A stretch of 64,000 nucleotides of DNA, taken from assembly GCA_037389465.1 (NCBI GenBank), contig JAZARR010000118.1, forward strand, positions 92,902 to 156,901. Direction: 5' to 3'. Every line of letters starts with the position of its first letter. The first letter of the stretch is position 1. The notes under the pieces are model-generated. The model saw nothing but the letters and a program-made list of their open reading frames with translations. It did no database searches and was not told the DNA's origin. This DNA comes from Baylisascaris procyonis (taxonomy: Eukaryota > Nematoda > Chromadorea > Rhabditida > Ascarididae). The translations under genes and the position numbers were made by a program. Shown here one piece after another: positions 37,436-51,562 of this stretch.

Positions 37436-38090
37436 CTGAAAATTTTCCATATTAAAAATGACTTCAAGTTGACAGAAATTCAACAAATTTAATATACCGA
37501 TTTTTCATATTTAAATGATTTGGATAATAGAGAGTGATTTTATAGTATGACAGCCGGAAGACCAATCGATTACCAACTGATGTAAAACATAGAGCATTTA
37601 GCAAGGTAATTTTAGAGTAAATAAAGAAAATGTGTGAAATGGGAATATTTGAATATACAAATTCAGGTGAATGAATCGGTCGTAGAGATAACTGCCAGCT
37701 ATGCTCTAAATAATTCGACAAAAGGTGAATATCGTTCGTTAAAAAGAATGAAAAAAATATTCTACGAACAAGCTGACGAACCTACAGCAGCAATTTCATG
37801 GTCAACAATTTTTCAGAGTGGATATCGAGCTATAAAAGGGAGTTGAAAGAGTTAAGATGAGCTTTATCACATTAAAAACGAATGTACTGATATTGCATTC
37901 TAACGAGAAAGAAAACAGATATTACATGAATGTTAGTGGAGATGCAACAACGAATGAATTGAAGATGAGAGTACGCCTAGATCGACCCCTATTCCATTTA
38001 TGACAGTTGGCTAAAGAATGGAGCTGGCAATAAGGTGGATTCAATAGGATTAAGATTCTCAACAGAGTACACTCGAAGACTTTTGAAGGT

Positions 38091-38109
38091 GAGAGAGAGA
38101 GAGAGAGAG
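38091..38109. repeat. (GA)n microsatellite
   Basis: Nineteen bases of alternating GA between the first coding exon of the minus-strand gene and the paired GC boxes. CT/GA tracts are common near promoters, but nothing else here decides a function. Confidence 0.95.
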
Positions 38110-38560
38110 CACAAATAAATATTATCCACCTTATTTTCGGATCGGATGAAACATAGCGAAAGTAGCAATATTTCTATCTGCGATTCGAGGAATATCTCCA
38201 CAAATTCGATGAGAATATATTTTATTGCAATTAAGAATGGGCAGAAATTTAAGAAAAACCGAAAGTTTTTATTTCATGGATTTGAATAAAATTAATAAAT
38301 TTTTATGATCGATGAAAGCCGTTATGAAATATTTAGGTGGAATGAGCGTTGAAAATACGACGACTGAACGTGAGAGGCAACAATCATAGCGCAAAAAGTG
38401 GCAAAAAAAAAGAGCGTGGGTACAGCCAGAATAAAAGCTAATCCGAGTTGACACCTTTGTGAGAACGAGCTGATGGTTGGGCTCAACTTGTGAGCAACAT
38501 CATTCGTGCTACGCTTCTTAGAGCACACCCACCAACCACACTTCCTATCAATCCATCAAA

Positions 38561-38619
38561 GGGCGGAGCCGCAGCTGCTCACCGTTTGCATACACTCATT
38601 GCTTGCTTGGGGGCGGAGC
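38561..38619. promoter_or_regulatory. Paired GGGCGGAGC boxes in a GC-rich patch
   Basis: GGGCGGAGC occurs at 38561-38569 and again at 38611-38619, exactly 50 bp apart, in a GC-rich patch (about 38.51-38.70 kb) of otherwise AT-rich DNA. By base composition the 9-mer should be nearly absent from the window. The core resembles a GC box bound by Sp1/KLF-type zinc fingers. The patch lies 1.2 kb upstream of the minus-strand start codon at 37.39 kb, so it is a candidate promoter or proximal enhancer of that gene. It could equally serve an unseen plus-strand gene. Confidence 0.4.
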
Positions 38620-41600
38620 TCTCTGGAGTCCATTACTCTCCCCTTTCATTTGCCTCCTTCTCCATCCTCTATTAGCCGAGTGGGTCTCTTTCGTAGTTCT
38701 TTCTGAGTTCACTAAATTGTCACAAGAGTTATTGTTGTGGTAGTTATGCCTTTTCAAATCATGGAGGCATATTTATATATGATGCTACTTCTGTAGAGGG
38801 AAGAAGTGAGATGAAGTAATTATTGAAGAGAGATAATCTAAAATACCTTCAACGGTCAGTTCTTTAATCTATATATGAGCCACAAAATGAAGGTCGTCAT
38901 TCAGCAGTGCTTAGATTGCAATCTTCGTTACAACGTAGCAGTAAAGAGAGTGCAGCACCACTGATGTCATGACATTCAACGAGATTTATGTTGACAGCCG
39001 TATGAATGTTGTCTTCAATGTCATCAACACAAAAACATCGCTCCTTGCCGTTCACCCATTATTATAGTGCCCGAAAAGTTTTTAAATTCGAATTGAAAAA
39101 GCTTCAGCAATTTCGACGGCAAACAAATTTACAATACTATATTTTTTATGAGTTTGTGGTCGCCTCTAAAATTAGGACACTTAGTTGAAATCTGAAAAAC
39201 AAATGGAACAAATGATCTACGTCTAGGACGAATTTAGTTATACGAAAAGGATTCTTCTATTCTCGAAATTTGCCTCGAAAATTCAAAAAGATATATGTAT
39301 ATTTATGGTGCTAAGTTCTCTATCTTAAGAAATTACTTAGATTACAATTATTCTTCTGCTATGAAGATGTCATTTATTACCTTCACTTGATATATTTGTC
39401 GAAGAGCCTAATCTAATTTCAGTATGGATGGGTGAACCACAGCAATAAATACCGTATGTTTTTCCAGAAATATAATGAATCATACAGAGGTCATCACTAC
39501 GTTGTGTTACCTATGTTCGTTTTCGCCTCATCAATATTACTATATAGAGAAATGAGTTTCGCCTATTTCGCTGATCTCTTCGATTTGATTAAATTTTTAT
39601 AGAGTGAGAGGCTGTCACTTAGAGGAAAGCTGACTGCTAGATGGAAAGATGGAGTATTAATAAGTTATGTAATGAGAGCAAACATTCGTCAGAAAATAGG
39701 AACAATGAGAATGGAAACGCTTTGAATTCTTATGAGTGATTCCGTTCTCATAATGTAACGCACCCCCACCTTTCAACAGACTGATGGAAATTTTCATGTA
39801 TAAAGTGTTACTCACAGTGGTTTCCGCATCTGACAAATAATTTTTGAAAATTCTGACGAGTTTAACTTCAACTACCAGTGGAAGTTTGAGTTCGTCGTAT
39901 ATGAAACGTTTCGTTTATCATTTTGCTTGTTTTCTTTTATTGTCCTTTCGATTTTTCTTTTCGATCATATTTTGCAGTGTAAAGAAAATGTGCTTTGGCG
40001 GGTTGGATGGATTAGTGGATTTCTTGAAGTGTTTATGAGATTTTCCTATCATTTCGCTTTGCTCGACTTTTGATTGAGTGAAAAATTAATTTTTGGGGAA
40101 AGGAGGCGAATCCTTATATAAGCTAGAACAGCAAGAAAGCAAATCCTCTGATTCGTTGCTCCAACTCCATCTATCCCCCTCCCCCTCTCCAGCCACCAAT
40201 CGAATAAAACGAAGGAGGAGCGTTTGATTTCATGCGTTCAATACGTCCGCTTGCACTGTTAAGATCACTATTTTTCTCCGCTCCTTTCTATGTGCAGTGA
40301 GCTAGCCTTTTCCCTCATAAAGAGAATGTGGTTGGCGGAAGTTTCCTTCAGTAATTTCGGAAACTAGACCTGGACGATTAGGATTTGGAATCACCTCAGA
40401 AACCTATTCCGCATCCTATCTTTTTTCTCTTCGCCACCACTCACCTTCACCAAAAAATGTTCGACAGCAGCGTTTGCTTTTCGGCAAGACACAGAAAGCA
40501 CATCCGAGTACCCACAAAAAATTGTCAAAGCTTTACAATCCGCCGCCGACTTTCGGTATATCTGTGCAGAAATAAAACTTGCTGCAGAACTTACAGCTTC
40601 GTTGGCGGAATATTCTTCCGACACCACCAAATAGAAGTTCTGTGAACTTTGCCTAGTAAACTTTGCAGAATATGCATTTCGAAAATTCGGTCGGTTAGGT
40701 AGGGGAACCTGCGGAACTTTACATGATGCCAAACACACGATACATTAAACGTGAAGATAAAGAGATCAGTTTTGCAAAGAAATCAGCATTATTCCCTATT
40801 CACGGGAACAATAGTGTGCTTGCTCCGCGTCCTCCTTGTCACTAGGTTTTTTCTTTCGCTACATCCACCTGTCTCATCAGGAAGTTTTCAATATCAAGAC
40901 TGGGAACACCAGAGAAAATTCTTTCCGTCATCACCATAGAAACATCAAGCGGTTCTTTTCAGCAGGTTCTCGAAAAAACCGCGCAAAGAAATTAATGGGC
41001 AGCCTTAAAAACAGATACGAAGAGTACAAGTTGACTGGGATTTTGAGGGATGGGGGTGGGCGGTGCCTTCTTGGTCGAGGGAAATTTTCCAAAACTCGGT
41101 CAATGTGTTCTCCAAGATCATACGCGATACCCAGGCAGCGTAAATGCGAAAAGCGTTGAAATTTACCCTTTTCATCGTCATTGACCGTCGGCAAACTTTA
41201 GCTGCGCATTGTTCCCACAGTGAAATTCTTTCGAGAGCCCATTAAAATTGTGAATCACCATTCCACAAATATCTATGAAACTTCGCTCGCACGATGCACA
41301 ATCCTCTTACCATTTATTGCCACTTTGGCGTTCATTCTCAAGAACACATAATGGGACGAGCGAGTGGTCTATATTATCTTTCAGTGCCATTTGGCGATAC
41401 CTCATCAAGGATATAATAATAGTCGAAAACATTTTTCAATTTGACGTTGATATAAAGCAGAAAATATTCCTTTTTTATTACATTTGTGTATATTGCATCT
41501 CTTCGATTGGACCACAACTATTATGCCGAGCAGCCAAAAAATTATAACACATTCTTTTGTTTATGCACATAAAATAATATATAATATAACACATCGTTTT

Positions 41601-42652
41601 GTTATATGTATCTGTTATTAGCACACAATAGGCAATGCAAAATGCTGACACCTTTCTGTGCCTCACTGAGCATTCAGAATTCAATCAAGCGATGATTCCT
41701 CTGATCTGTTTTACTTCACTTTTATTTTATTTCAACCGACAATGGCGCTTATTAACAAGCGTCTCTTCATATTCTTTCCAGCTAGATTACCTACTTCCAT
41801 GACCCGATTGGTTCTGGTGGTTTTTTTTTCAGAGAATCGTTTCATCTGATTGCATGCTGGTCTATGCTTCTTCTGTCGATTAGTGGACTCCAATTCGTAT
41901 TGTTTTCCTCCACTGTTCCTTCCTTGCATACCCAGTACTTCATTTCCGTTACTCCCCACAGCCATATGGGTGATTTTCTCTATACCAGTTTAATCCCTGT
42001 ATGATTCCTTCCATTCTCCGATACGCCACTGCTGACAGCTTCCACAATTTCCTGCCAATCACAAATCATCCCTGAGCTTTCGTTTAACATTTGTTGGCAC
42101 TTTTCTTGCTATAAAACTTTCCGTTATCTTGAAGAATAATTTCAAATTTTATTTCATTCCTCCTTATACATCTACTTTAGTGATCTAGTTTGAATGCATT
42201 AAAGATTATATTTATTTCCTCAGTATTTCATCTACTAATATGAATTATCTCTGAAATGAATTATGACTACGACAAAAAAGCATTTCATAAATTTCATTAC
42301 GTGTTAATTTTTCTATTCATTCAAAAAAGAAGGGATAGAAAAAAATCAAGCGATATTGTTCGATCGTTTATCACAAATTAAAGCATTAAACAAGCGTCTG
42401 TAATCTTTTCGTTTTTTTTTTTAAATTCTCATTTTCCCGCATCAATTCTTTCATGTCAATTCAGTCGTGAATGTTTTCTTCGTTTATTTTCATAAAAATA
42501 TTCCCATATTATTCGCCTCTTTCTTCATCGATTTGATTTGAATCACGAAGAAATGTTGATCGATGTTGATTTTGCCATTATTACAATCTATAAAGAGAAG
42601 ATTCTTTGATCCCTTCGATAAAATTAATAAAAAAACGCTTCAAATTTTCTAA

Positions 42653-42675
42653 TTTATTTATTTATTTATTTATTT
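42653..42675. repeat. (TTTA)n microsatellite
   Basis: Tandem TTTA units, nearly six copies, in noncoding AT-rich DNA. Confidence 0.95.
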
Positions 42676-45043
42676 CAATGAACACAGCATTCATTATGAA
42701 TACATGTCTCTTCATATCGCTTCCGCCTGCTCTGACCCAATGCCTCTCTGGTCCAGTTGGTTCCCGTGGTCTTTAGGTCGGCCAAAAATTTTCTAATATG
42801 TTTGATTATTTCTCAGAGCAGATAATTTGCCTTCAGTAAATTTTGCAAAATATGGCTAGTTTCATCACTGAGAGAGCAAGCAACTTTCTGCATCATTGAA
42901 AAGAACTGCGAGTATCTGAGGGAGAGACATCAAAAAATTTTTTAAGTTCTTAAGAAGACACGAATTATTGGTAATAATATTTTCACGTTTCGAATGTGCT
43001 AACTACTTATACAAATTTTTCATAAAGGTTCGGCTTTTCTTATGATGTCACCGTTATGAAATGAAAATCCGATCAATGAGAGATATACGAAAGTTTTTCG
43101 AAATTTAAAAATTTATAATTATTGTCAAAGTTGATCAGAGACATATAAGGTGGTATTAAAGGTCATCTTATGCTATACGCGAGATCCATTGAATTTTGCA
43201 ACCACCTTCAGTGATTTTTCAATTGAATGCTCGCAACAGACAGACAGACGGAAACACATACAAGCACAGGCATACACCCTCTTCTACAATCATAAACAAG
43301 GAGCAGCACATATATAAGAACATGCATACTTGAATCCATAATGTGGAGATGTCCGCTTGGAGATATACATAAGTAAGAGCACACTGAAGGAGTTGGTTTA
43401 CTCCGGAAGGAGAAGTAAGCGTAACTATTTCAAATTGAGTAACATTTCATAAGCATCCTTCCGATTATGACTACCCTAAAAATCACGGTGAACTAACGTT
43501 TTATAAATGGAAAAATTCCTTTAAAGTTGAGTTGAAATCGAATCAACTGTATTAAAAAAATAGAAATGATGAAGAATTTGAGAAAAATTGGCACAATCTT
43601 TTGTAAATTTCATCACCTCAGTAATCAACCGATTAAAGATGGCGCGGTATGCGCAAGACCGCATCCGTTTATTGATTAATTGAACTACTCCTTGAAATTT
43701 TTCATAAAATGGTTAATTTTTGTGCTCAGACGGAAATGCGACGGAAATTTGATCATTCGAAAAGGAATGCCGATTTCAATGAAATTTAACTGCTTTTGAC
43801 TCCTTTTCGGAGCTCATAGCTCAATTTCAGTGTTTCGAGCAACGGACTGCCGCCTAATCAATCCACTTTATATGCAAGAAATTTCATACTTTTGCTTCAA
43901 AAGTCGCGAGTTGAACTTCAATGGCAGGTTTAAATCAAGATATAGATACAGGCATATATCGTAAAGCATAAGTATGAATTCATAAGCATAAATAAGGGGT
44001 CGATATAATATACTTTACAAAAGCAAATTCTTGAAAACGCATAAAAAGCGACGAAGAGTTGTTGTTTAGGATGCGATTTACGCATTTGTGGAATTATTTT
44101 CCCGCGTACTAAAGGCTTTGTGTTTGGGGGCCGATTATGTGGTTCTATTGGTCATAGGCCGCAACTCAAGTGGAAAAAGAAAACTTCCCGCATCGATTAA
44201 AAAAAGGGCACATGAGACGTTTGCTCGTTATTGTTGGCCGACCACTCATCACATTGTTCAACGACAATTCAACACGCTGATGTATTTGACGATGTTTCGC
44301 AAAGCTACGAGGCAAGAAAACAATTTTTTAATGATTGCTTAGTTAACAATATCCTTACCGTCAGAGTCGTTGCATCACCAATCATTTCTTTATATAAATT
44401 TTTTGCCGCAAATGATTGAGAAGAGAGGAAGATGACGTTCTAACGAGTGATGTAGATTCATTGCTTTGCTTTGTACGTTCAGTAAAGAACTCATTATATA
44501 CGCATTGTAAATGATATTTCAATATTTACACAAGATTTATATATTATGAAAGTGAAATATGGAAAATTTTTTACCTATTAGGCACCTTTAAAATTCCTTT
44601 TAGAAGGGAAGGCTGACAAAGGCATAAATTCCTTAGAAATCAATGCTACGAAACAATGACTTAACGATGGTTTAAAACAATAAGAATGAAGTAGCGCTTT
44701 TGAGAATTATGCAATGTAGAAAAGTTGGTGCCGTTGACGTAAGCCACAGTTGGGCGATTTAAATGTACCCTCATCGATCCGGATGAGATGTCGGTTATGC
44801 AACGATAGATATTCTGCTTATCCTGTTTATAGGGTATTATGTATACTTCTTTGAAATGGATGTGAGGCACTGAGGTATCTCATCATGATCCTCAATTTTT
44901 TCATCCCATTTGAACGCTTCTCACCTATCATTTGGAAGCCAAATTGGCACTATATATAGTTGCGAATATTGCCATGAAATTTATTGCAAAATAGTCTTGC
45001 TATCGACTATGTTTTTCTGAGGTTACTAAATCTTGGGGAGCAA

Positions 45044-45060
45044 TTTTTTTTTTTTTTTTT
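45044..45060. repeat. Poly-T run of 17
   Basis: An uninterrupted T17 with no transposon ends or target-site duplication visible around it. A matching A15 run lies at 25231-25245. Confidence 0.95.
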
Positions 45061-45679
45061 GATTTCAATTCATCAGACAATATATGTAAATATTTTCGTT
45101 TCTTCGGGAAATTTGTATGAATTCACTAACTATCAATAAATATGCTCTGCTTCAATATTATTGCTTAAACTAACGATGTATCTTAATTTCTTTCCTAAGA
45201 CCACTTCTATTCAAAAACGTTGATTTCACTTACTTTTCTTATTCATTTATTCAGATTATTTGTTCACGTTATATTTGGTCAATAATTTATTAGCATAATT
45301 TTTCGATTGCTTTTTCCATCATTCATATCTTATTCGTCAAAAATGAGAATTGCAAAGTAACATTCTTCAATTCACGCTATTAGTTTAGTAATTTTATTTG
45401 CAAATTTATCGAATCTTTTTGTTCATTCATATGGCCCCCATTATGGCAATTGACTACTTTGTTACGGCTTTTTGAATATCAATAGCGCCTTTCATTTTTT
45501 TTTCCGATTTTCTGATTCTTTCATTTCACATCAAATTTTCTATAAATGGTAAATTCTCATTTTCTCAATGAATATTATTGTCCTCTCCTATTGCTATCAA
45601 TAAACATTAATAATGATATTATTTTTCCACTTCGACGACGATCAATGCGGCACTACTAAACGAAAAATGGCCATCGTAA

Positions 45680-46027
45680 AACGAGAGGCAATTTAATGCT
45701 GAGAGTGGATTCGATGTATTGGTGGAACGTAGCTATCGTTTTTGTATGAGTCAACTCTTTCATCGTTTGCAAAACAAACGAAATGTTTTAGTCAAAATTA
45801 CGATTATATGCTTGACATCGAATTCGATGATGATTCGATGCAAATCGCCTTTACTGAAGCTTATTTCCACAAATTTTCTAAAGTCCTTTAATGCAGCTTC
45901 CTGTGAGTATAATGACCTGAACTCAAGACAGGAAAATGATCTCAAATACATAGTGATTGACTGTTTCGAAGATAGCCTTTATGATTTCGTCGAACAATCG
46001 CAAAGCTTTATGGGCGCAAAACCGTAG
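45680..46027 (+). other. Plus-strand open stretch, 115 codons, coding status unclear
   Basis: The frame opens after a TAA at 45677-45679 and closes with TAG at 46025-46027. It includes SGFDVLVERSYRFCMSQLFH near the start and an acidic end (DLKYIVIDCFEDSLYDF). A different plus frame just upstream (about 45.63-45.68 kb) is also coding-like (FDDDQCGTTKRKMAIVKRE), as if one frame had shifted. No convincing splice sites bound it, and no family is recognised. Confidence 0.2.
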
Positions 46028-49000
46028 GTTGCTGAAAAATTGTGAATTTGTGAATTTATGTGCAGCAATATGGATTTGTTCAATCTATTTCTCAAGTGTG
46101 CTGATCACGATGAATTTCGAAGTACTGCGATTTTTTCATGCAAAGACTCTAGACCGAGAATAAATGAAGTGAAGTGACAATTGCTGAGCAACACCAATTC
46201 TCGTCTATGCACTTCGGTCATTTAAAAAAATTTTTGGCTCATTTCATTCAGCTCCATGGAGAATTTCATGTTCGCTTCCCCCACTTATGTTTGCTAATTC
46301 CTTCCTCTTATCTGAATAAGTGAATTTGCAAATCACAAAAGTTGCATTTGTTGACAGCCGTCTTAGTACTTCAAGATGTTCGCGTCAACAAATCATGCCG
46401 ACGATCGAACATGATGTCTTATTCTTTCGTGGCTCTCTCAAAGTCCTTAAAAGATCCTTTGATTTTAAAAACATTTAAAGCTAAAACTCTATGAGGTAAC
46501 ATCAGAAGTTGCTTTTAGAAATTTACGGATCATCTATTCCATAAAAAGATGAAGCATGAAGGATGCTATACTGAAAATTCTGCAATCGAAATAATTTAGA
46601 TTTTTGGAGATGAGCTTCGGTCATCAATCGCCGTGGTCATCAAATCAAATTTTGGCCAATAGTGATTTCTTTTGGCCGATGGGTGAAGCGAAGATCCAAG
46701 GCAACGGGCAAACAAGCCAGAAATTAGCCCAAACCTTTGAAGAAACTGCTGGCCATACGCATGAACGAGTGTTTCCAAAATCTCGTATCTTCTTATAACT
46801 TGCGTGCTGCGTTAAAAAAGTTGTTTCATATGATAACGAGAAAATTGTAGCATCAAACAAAAAGAACGCTTGCAAAGCTTTGCACGGCATCACTAAGAGT
46901 TCGTGTCATGACAATAGAAACATTTCGACTGTTTCCGATCAGCTCCGGTCACTTTTCTAGTATCTTTCTATTCATAAATTGCAGCTTTTCTGTAAATTCT
47001 TTTTTTAGCTCTTGACACTTTTTGCATTCGCAATTAAGTTATTTCGATTATTTGAAATATAAAAGCTTTTCATCCATTATGGCTTCATCTATGCACGCAG
47101 GTCAGATTCAATAATTGTGCACTCGTTTTTCATATGCATGTCCGCATGATTATCGCTGCTTGTTGCCTTGCAAAGCATATGGAATTCGTTCGTTTCAGAA
47201 ATAACTGAAAGAACTCTATTAAACTTCACGCAAATTTTTGCATAAATCGCTTACGCTTTAAACCTTTTTGGCTGAGGTAATTAAAAAATAATGCTGGCAT
47301 GGTCAGGTCTGAAATTTTGCAGATGACGTCAGGTAATTTTGTAGTGGTCGATGAAGTTTTCGGAGGTGATAGCGGCAGGGTGGGATTGGGGAATGGTACG
47401 GAAAGCTTGGAAACGTCGCCTAAATTTTAGGAGACACTGTATCCCCATCGTGAAAACAACATAGAGGCATCCCATCCTGTGTTACGCTTGCCAGTTCCGT
47501 CAATAGCCAGGGCGAAAATGACGTGATATTGGATGCCTCATTCATGAGTCGTTTGCAAATGAAAGAAAGCGATAACTGCGAGCGATAACTGCCAGAATGC
47601 GCTCTTTGCGCAAAAAGAGGCCAAAAAGCAATGGTCACGAGGGAAATGTTCTTATAAGATTTAGGCTGGTGCCAATGCTCCTCGATGTGTTCCAATCTGC
47701 AATTATCGCTCGCCGTATTCGATGTCGATCTTCAATCCGTGAATTTCTGCCTTATTTTTTATCCACGCTTGAAGGGAATTTCCCGTCGATGGTGTAATCG
47801 TCCTTGGATTTATGGCTTTAAGAATAAACTGTTAAGCAAGGCATTTCTTGGTCACCAGCCTTTACAAATGCGATCACCAGTGCAGTTTAGCGGAGTTACT
47901 GTAAAATACATCTGCCACAGTAAAATGCATGTGTTTGTAAAGTAAAAAAAAAAGGGTTTGTTTATTTAGAAAAACCAATGCGCATTAAACCGACTTCAAG
48001 GTGATTGAAATAAACCATATCAATCAGCCGCTTTATGCGTTGACCACCAGGTAACATAAGAGCGATTAATTATCGGGTCGAACATGGACGGTGCACAGAG
48101 CACATCGTACCGGACAATGGACGACGTTCCAGAAAGTGGTAGCGAATATCTAAGCGAAAATCGAAGCTATGAGTGCGGTGGAAGCCGAACAACTTTACCA
48201 CATGAGGCGAATCTTTGACAAAAGTGAGGAAACATTTCCACTACATTCCTTCATCAATCCTTCATCTGCTGCGACGACATGCTATACATGTGATCAGTGA
48301 AGTGACATAACTCACAAATGTTCTAGAAAAGGTTTGCGTATCGTGCATACATAAACTGCACCATAAGTACCACTGGCAAAAACAATTGGCCTCCGACTTA
48401 AGAGGTGGCGAGGCCAACATGTTGTTAAAAATCAAAAGCACTATCGAAAGCCCAGGTAGGTTAATTTCCATGGTGCTAATTTTGCTGAAGCAAACTACAT
48501 TCGACCACCTAAATGGTTTCTTGATCAATGACCTCTGCTATTCTGAAAAGCATCTTTGCAACGATAACTGAAACGGACGCCTACAGTTTGAGCGCGTCCG
48601 AAAGATGGGACGTATCCAAAAATTAGACTGAATTTAGCGATTAAGTTCATAGAGTAATCTCATAGGATCCGTTCGATCTGTAAGGCTCCCAACGGAGATG
48701 AAAAAACATTTCTGTGACAGATGCGCTTCCTCATCTATGACGAAGTTGCAAAAAAAAATTCCCTGGATACGAATGCATTGATGCAAGGATTGACCTGGCA
48801 AGAGGAGACCCTTTAATCAACTAATGCATCCGCGTCAAAAGCACTTGCCTATAAAAATTCCCGTCACAATTGTCGGACTCGTTTTTATTTCTCTTCAGAG
48901 ACACGAGTAAATTTATCTCAATGCAGCTGTCAAAAATTCTACGAGTAAACGATTCCATTTCGACGTTATGAGAGGTACAGAGTTGCAGCTGGACTTCAGA

Positions 49001-50600
49001 AAATCACTAGCAACCTCATCATCGCAGGCGATTTTTTAATGAACCTTAAATCATTGCTTAAGGTGGAGCTCTTCGCATTTTAGTAGAGTTGTCAGAGACA
49101 AGCAGCTAATAGAAGATTTATTTAGTATTTCATACCGCAGCAATAGCTATAAAGCGCTGCAAAGGAAAATCAACAAATCGCACTTTTAGCATCAGACGAA
49201 TATCTTTCAGTAGGTGCTTCGTTGCCATACAAGGATACAGCCAAGTTCAGAGGATTTAGTTTTGCGTTTTGACAACTTTTTGAAGATCATCGATCGCTAT
49301 CGGCGCCACCTTCACGAATAAACACCTATAATTTTGTATTCTACTGTGGGTACTGCAAATTCAATCCCATACAAAGTAATTAGATGAGAAGTATAATGTA
49401 GCCTAAGCAGAATCTCTTCTTGATTTCGAAAGCTCATGAAATTGGTTCAGCAGCTAATTAGAAAAAAGTTCGTTGAAGTACTATTCCATGATTGATATAC
49501 TAAACTTGAAAATGTGAGCAATATTTTTCAAACACAAATCATCTCATATCTTAGTCTATACAAACGACGATCGATTCTAATTTAGTAGTTAGGTGGTTTC
49601 ATTCATAGAAGACCATCGACCATATCAATAATAGAGTAACCACGCGCTCTATACTTAGAGAACAGTAGTGCTTTACTTGGCTCTCGAAATAATGGAGGAG
49701 GCATTTTTCTTAAGTAGCAAAACGTGTCGTCCAATCCTTCCAAAAAAAGTCCTTCGTTCACACGACACGATTCTACATACCTCCATGGAAGCAAATATGA
49801 TTGCAGACCCTATCCAGAATCTCATCGGAGAACCCAAAGAAATTAACGCATGACCTATTGCATTGAAAATAAGGGTATTTCTGCTACTAATGTGTGGATT
49901 GTTTGATTATGAATTAAGCTGTTTAATCGAAACCTTTCGAATAAATGACTCCATTTATGCTTGCAAAGATTCTATGCGAGCAAATTGCTTTTAGCATTTT
50001 TTTTTTGTATTGAAGTTTGGCGGCCCTAGCAGTCTGTACGCTGTTTTCGGTTGCAGCTTTCAGCATTTTTAATGCATCTTTGTTGTGAATTTAACGTAGA
50101 AAATGCAGCATAGCGAACTTGTTTCCACGCGTGCATTTAACTATGATTATCTCTCTGCCCATTTGCTTCTAATGGGGAATCAGCTGCAGGAGAATTGTAG
50201 AATTTTGTAATTTGTACTGGTTTTAGACAGATTGTTTCTTAAACCTAGTCAGTTTAGTTCCGGTCTAACAGCAACATTTTTGCATATTTTACTTTTTGAC
50301 TTAATCTCAAATTTGCGAACACTTCGCTGAGACGAGAAAGAGGCAAAAAACGCATATCGCGCCAATTCATGTAGAGCGCTTTTCCATTTATTTCATGAAT
50401 CGATATATTACTGAGGAATGCGTTTGTGCTATACATTTACTTAAAGGGGCACTCGTACGCAATTAAAAATCGTAAACTTCATCAATAATAACCAGTGGTG
50501 GCTATGGAGGAAGTGCAAAGGTGTTATGTTATCAACCGAATGAACACTAAGATCCCCCTCACCCATTTCCCCTCAAGGTTAATGCTATAAAAAACATCAT

Positions 50601-50660
50601 AAAAAGCCAGCTGTCTGCACTTGCAAATATAAAAAGCCAGCTTTCTGCACTTGCAAATGT
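50601..50660. repeat. 30-bp tandem repeat, two copies with two mismatches
   Basis: The unit begins AAAAAGCCAGCT and ends TTGCAAAT. Copies 50601-50630 and 50631-50660 differ at two positions. No open frame of interest crosses it. Confidence 0.95.
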
Positions 50661-51121
50661 AAAACTATCTTCTTAAACCATTCAAATAAAACCTTAATTA
50701 TTGGCGCTGTTATTAATTCTTTTAGCCATAAAAGGGGAATTAATGAACACTTATTACAGCTTACTCAGTAATGGAGCATAATCTGTATACAATTGCCCAC
50801 GGTGCTAGCACGTTATGCTCTATCGTGCCAGCTTAATGATTCCACAATAGCTCTAATAGTAGCTGTTTATACGAAATTTCATTTCAATATATATTCGCTC
50901 AATATAATCGTGCATGAAGACAACCGTATACAGAGCAAAACTTGACGAAACGAAATCAGAACATATCTATCACAAAGTCTTGGCTAAAATATATACCCAC
51001 ATCCTACCGGCAATAGTGAAGGCAAATTAAAACGAGAAGCTCGAAGATAAAGCCTTTTTTCGGATCACGCTATCAAAACATAACATTCCACCTATTCTCG
51101 CAATTTTTTAAACTTTATTTT

Positions 51122-51123
<2 letters not shown>

Positions 51124-51174
<51 letters not shown>
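51124..51174. repeat. (AT)n microsatellite
   Basis: A pure alternating TA run of about 51 bases in a sequence with no gene candidate on either side for several hundred bases. Confidence 0.98.
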
Positions 51175-51180
<6 letters not shown>

Positions 51181-51562
51181 AATTCAACATTCTGTTCTTT
51201 TTTTTGCTCAGTGGAGCACACTTTTCAAAGTAGAGGAAATTTTGAGGTAACCTACTATCATAATGGTTGAAGGGCCTTCGCGTCTCCTTACATTCTCTTT
51301 TTTTCGACTTGTTAGGAATAGTATAGTAAAATCGGTAAACTCGATTCCTTAATGATCCCTCGGAACATATCATTATATTTCCTGTTGAATAGTCAACGTT
51401 TTCATCAAAGCGTCCAGTTAAATGCGATTGGTTGTAATGGTTCAACTTGTCCACTTTCTGCTCACAAACTTTTTCACTAGAGAGTGATCATCGATCCTTA
51501 GTCGGACGTTTTCGATGAAAAACATATCGTTCGAATTATGCAAACTTAATGCCTCAAAAAAT

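Larger units (their letters stand above)
38700..51560. other. About 12.9 kb upstream of the minus-strand gene, no supportable gene
   Basis: It contains pyrimidine-rich stretches near 40.17-40.20 kb close to a TATATAAG, a CAGACAGA run at 43.24 kb, the (TTTA)n and T17 tracts, and the unclear 115-codon plus-strand stretch at 45.68 kb. ORFs at 40.84-41.19 kb overlap on both strands and have no consistent splice structure. The spacing would suit distal regulatory or intergenic DNA. Confidence 0.45.

Noticed and set aside
40391..41194. Overlapping ORFs of 86-115 codons on both strands
   Set aside because: Several frames are open together in a less AT-rich stretch, which is expected from fewer stops. 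No consistent exon structure emerged.
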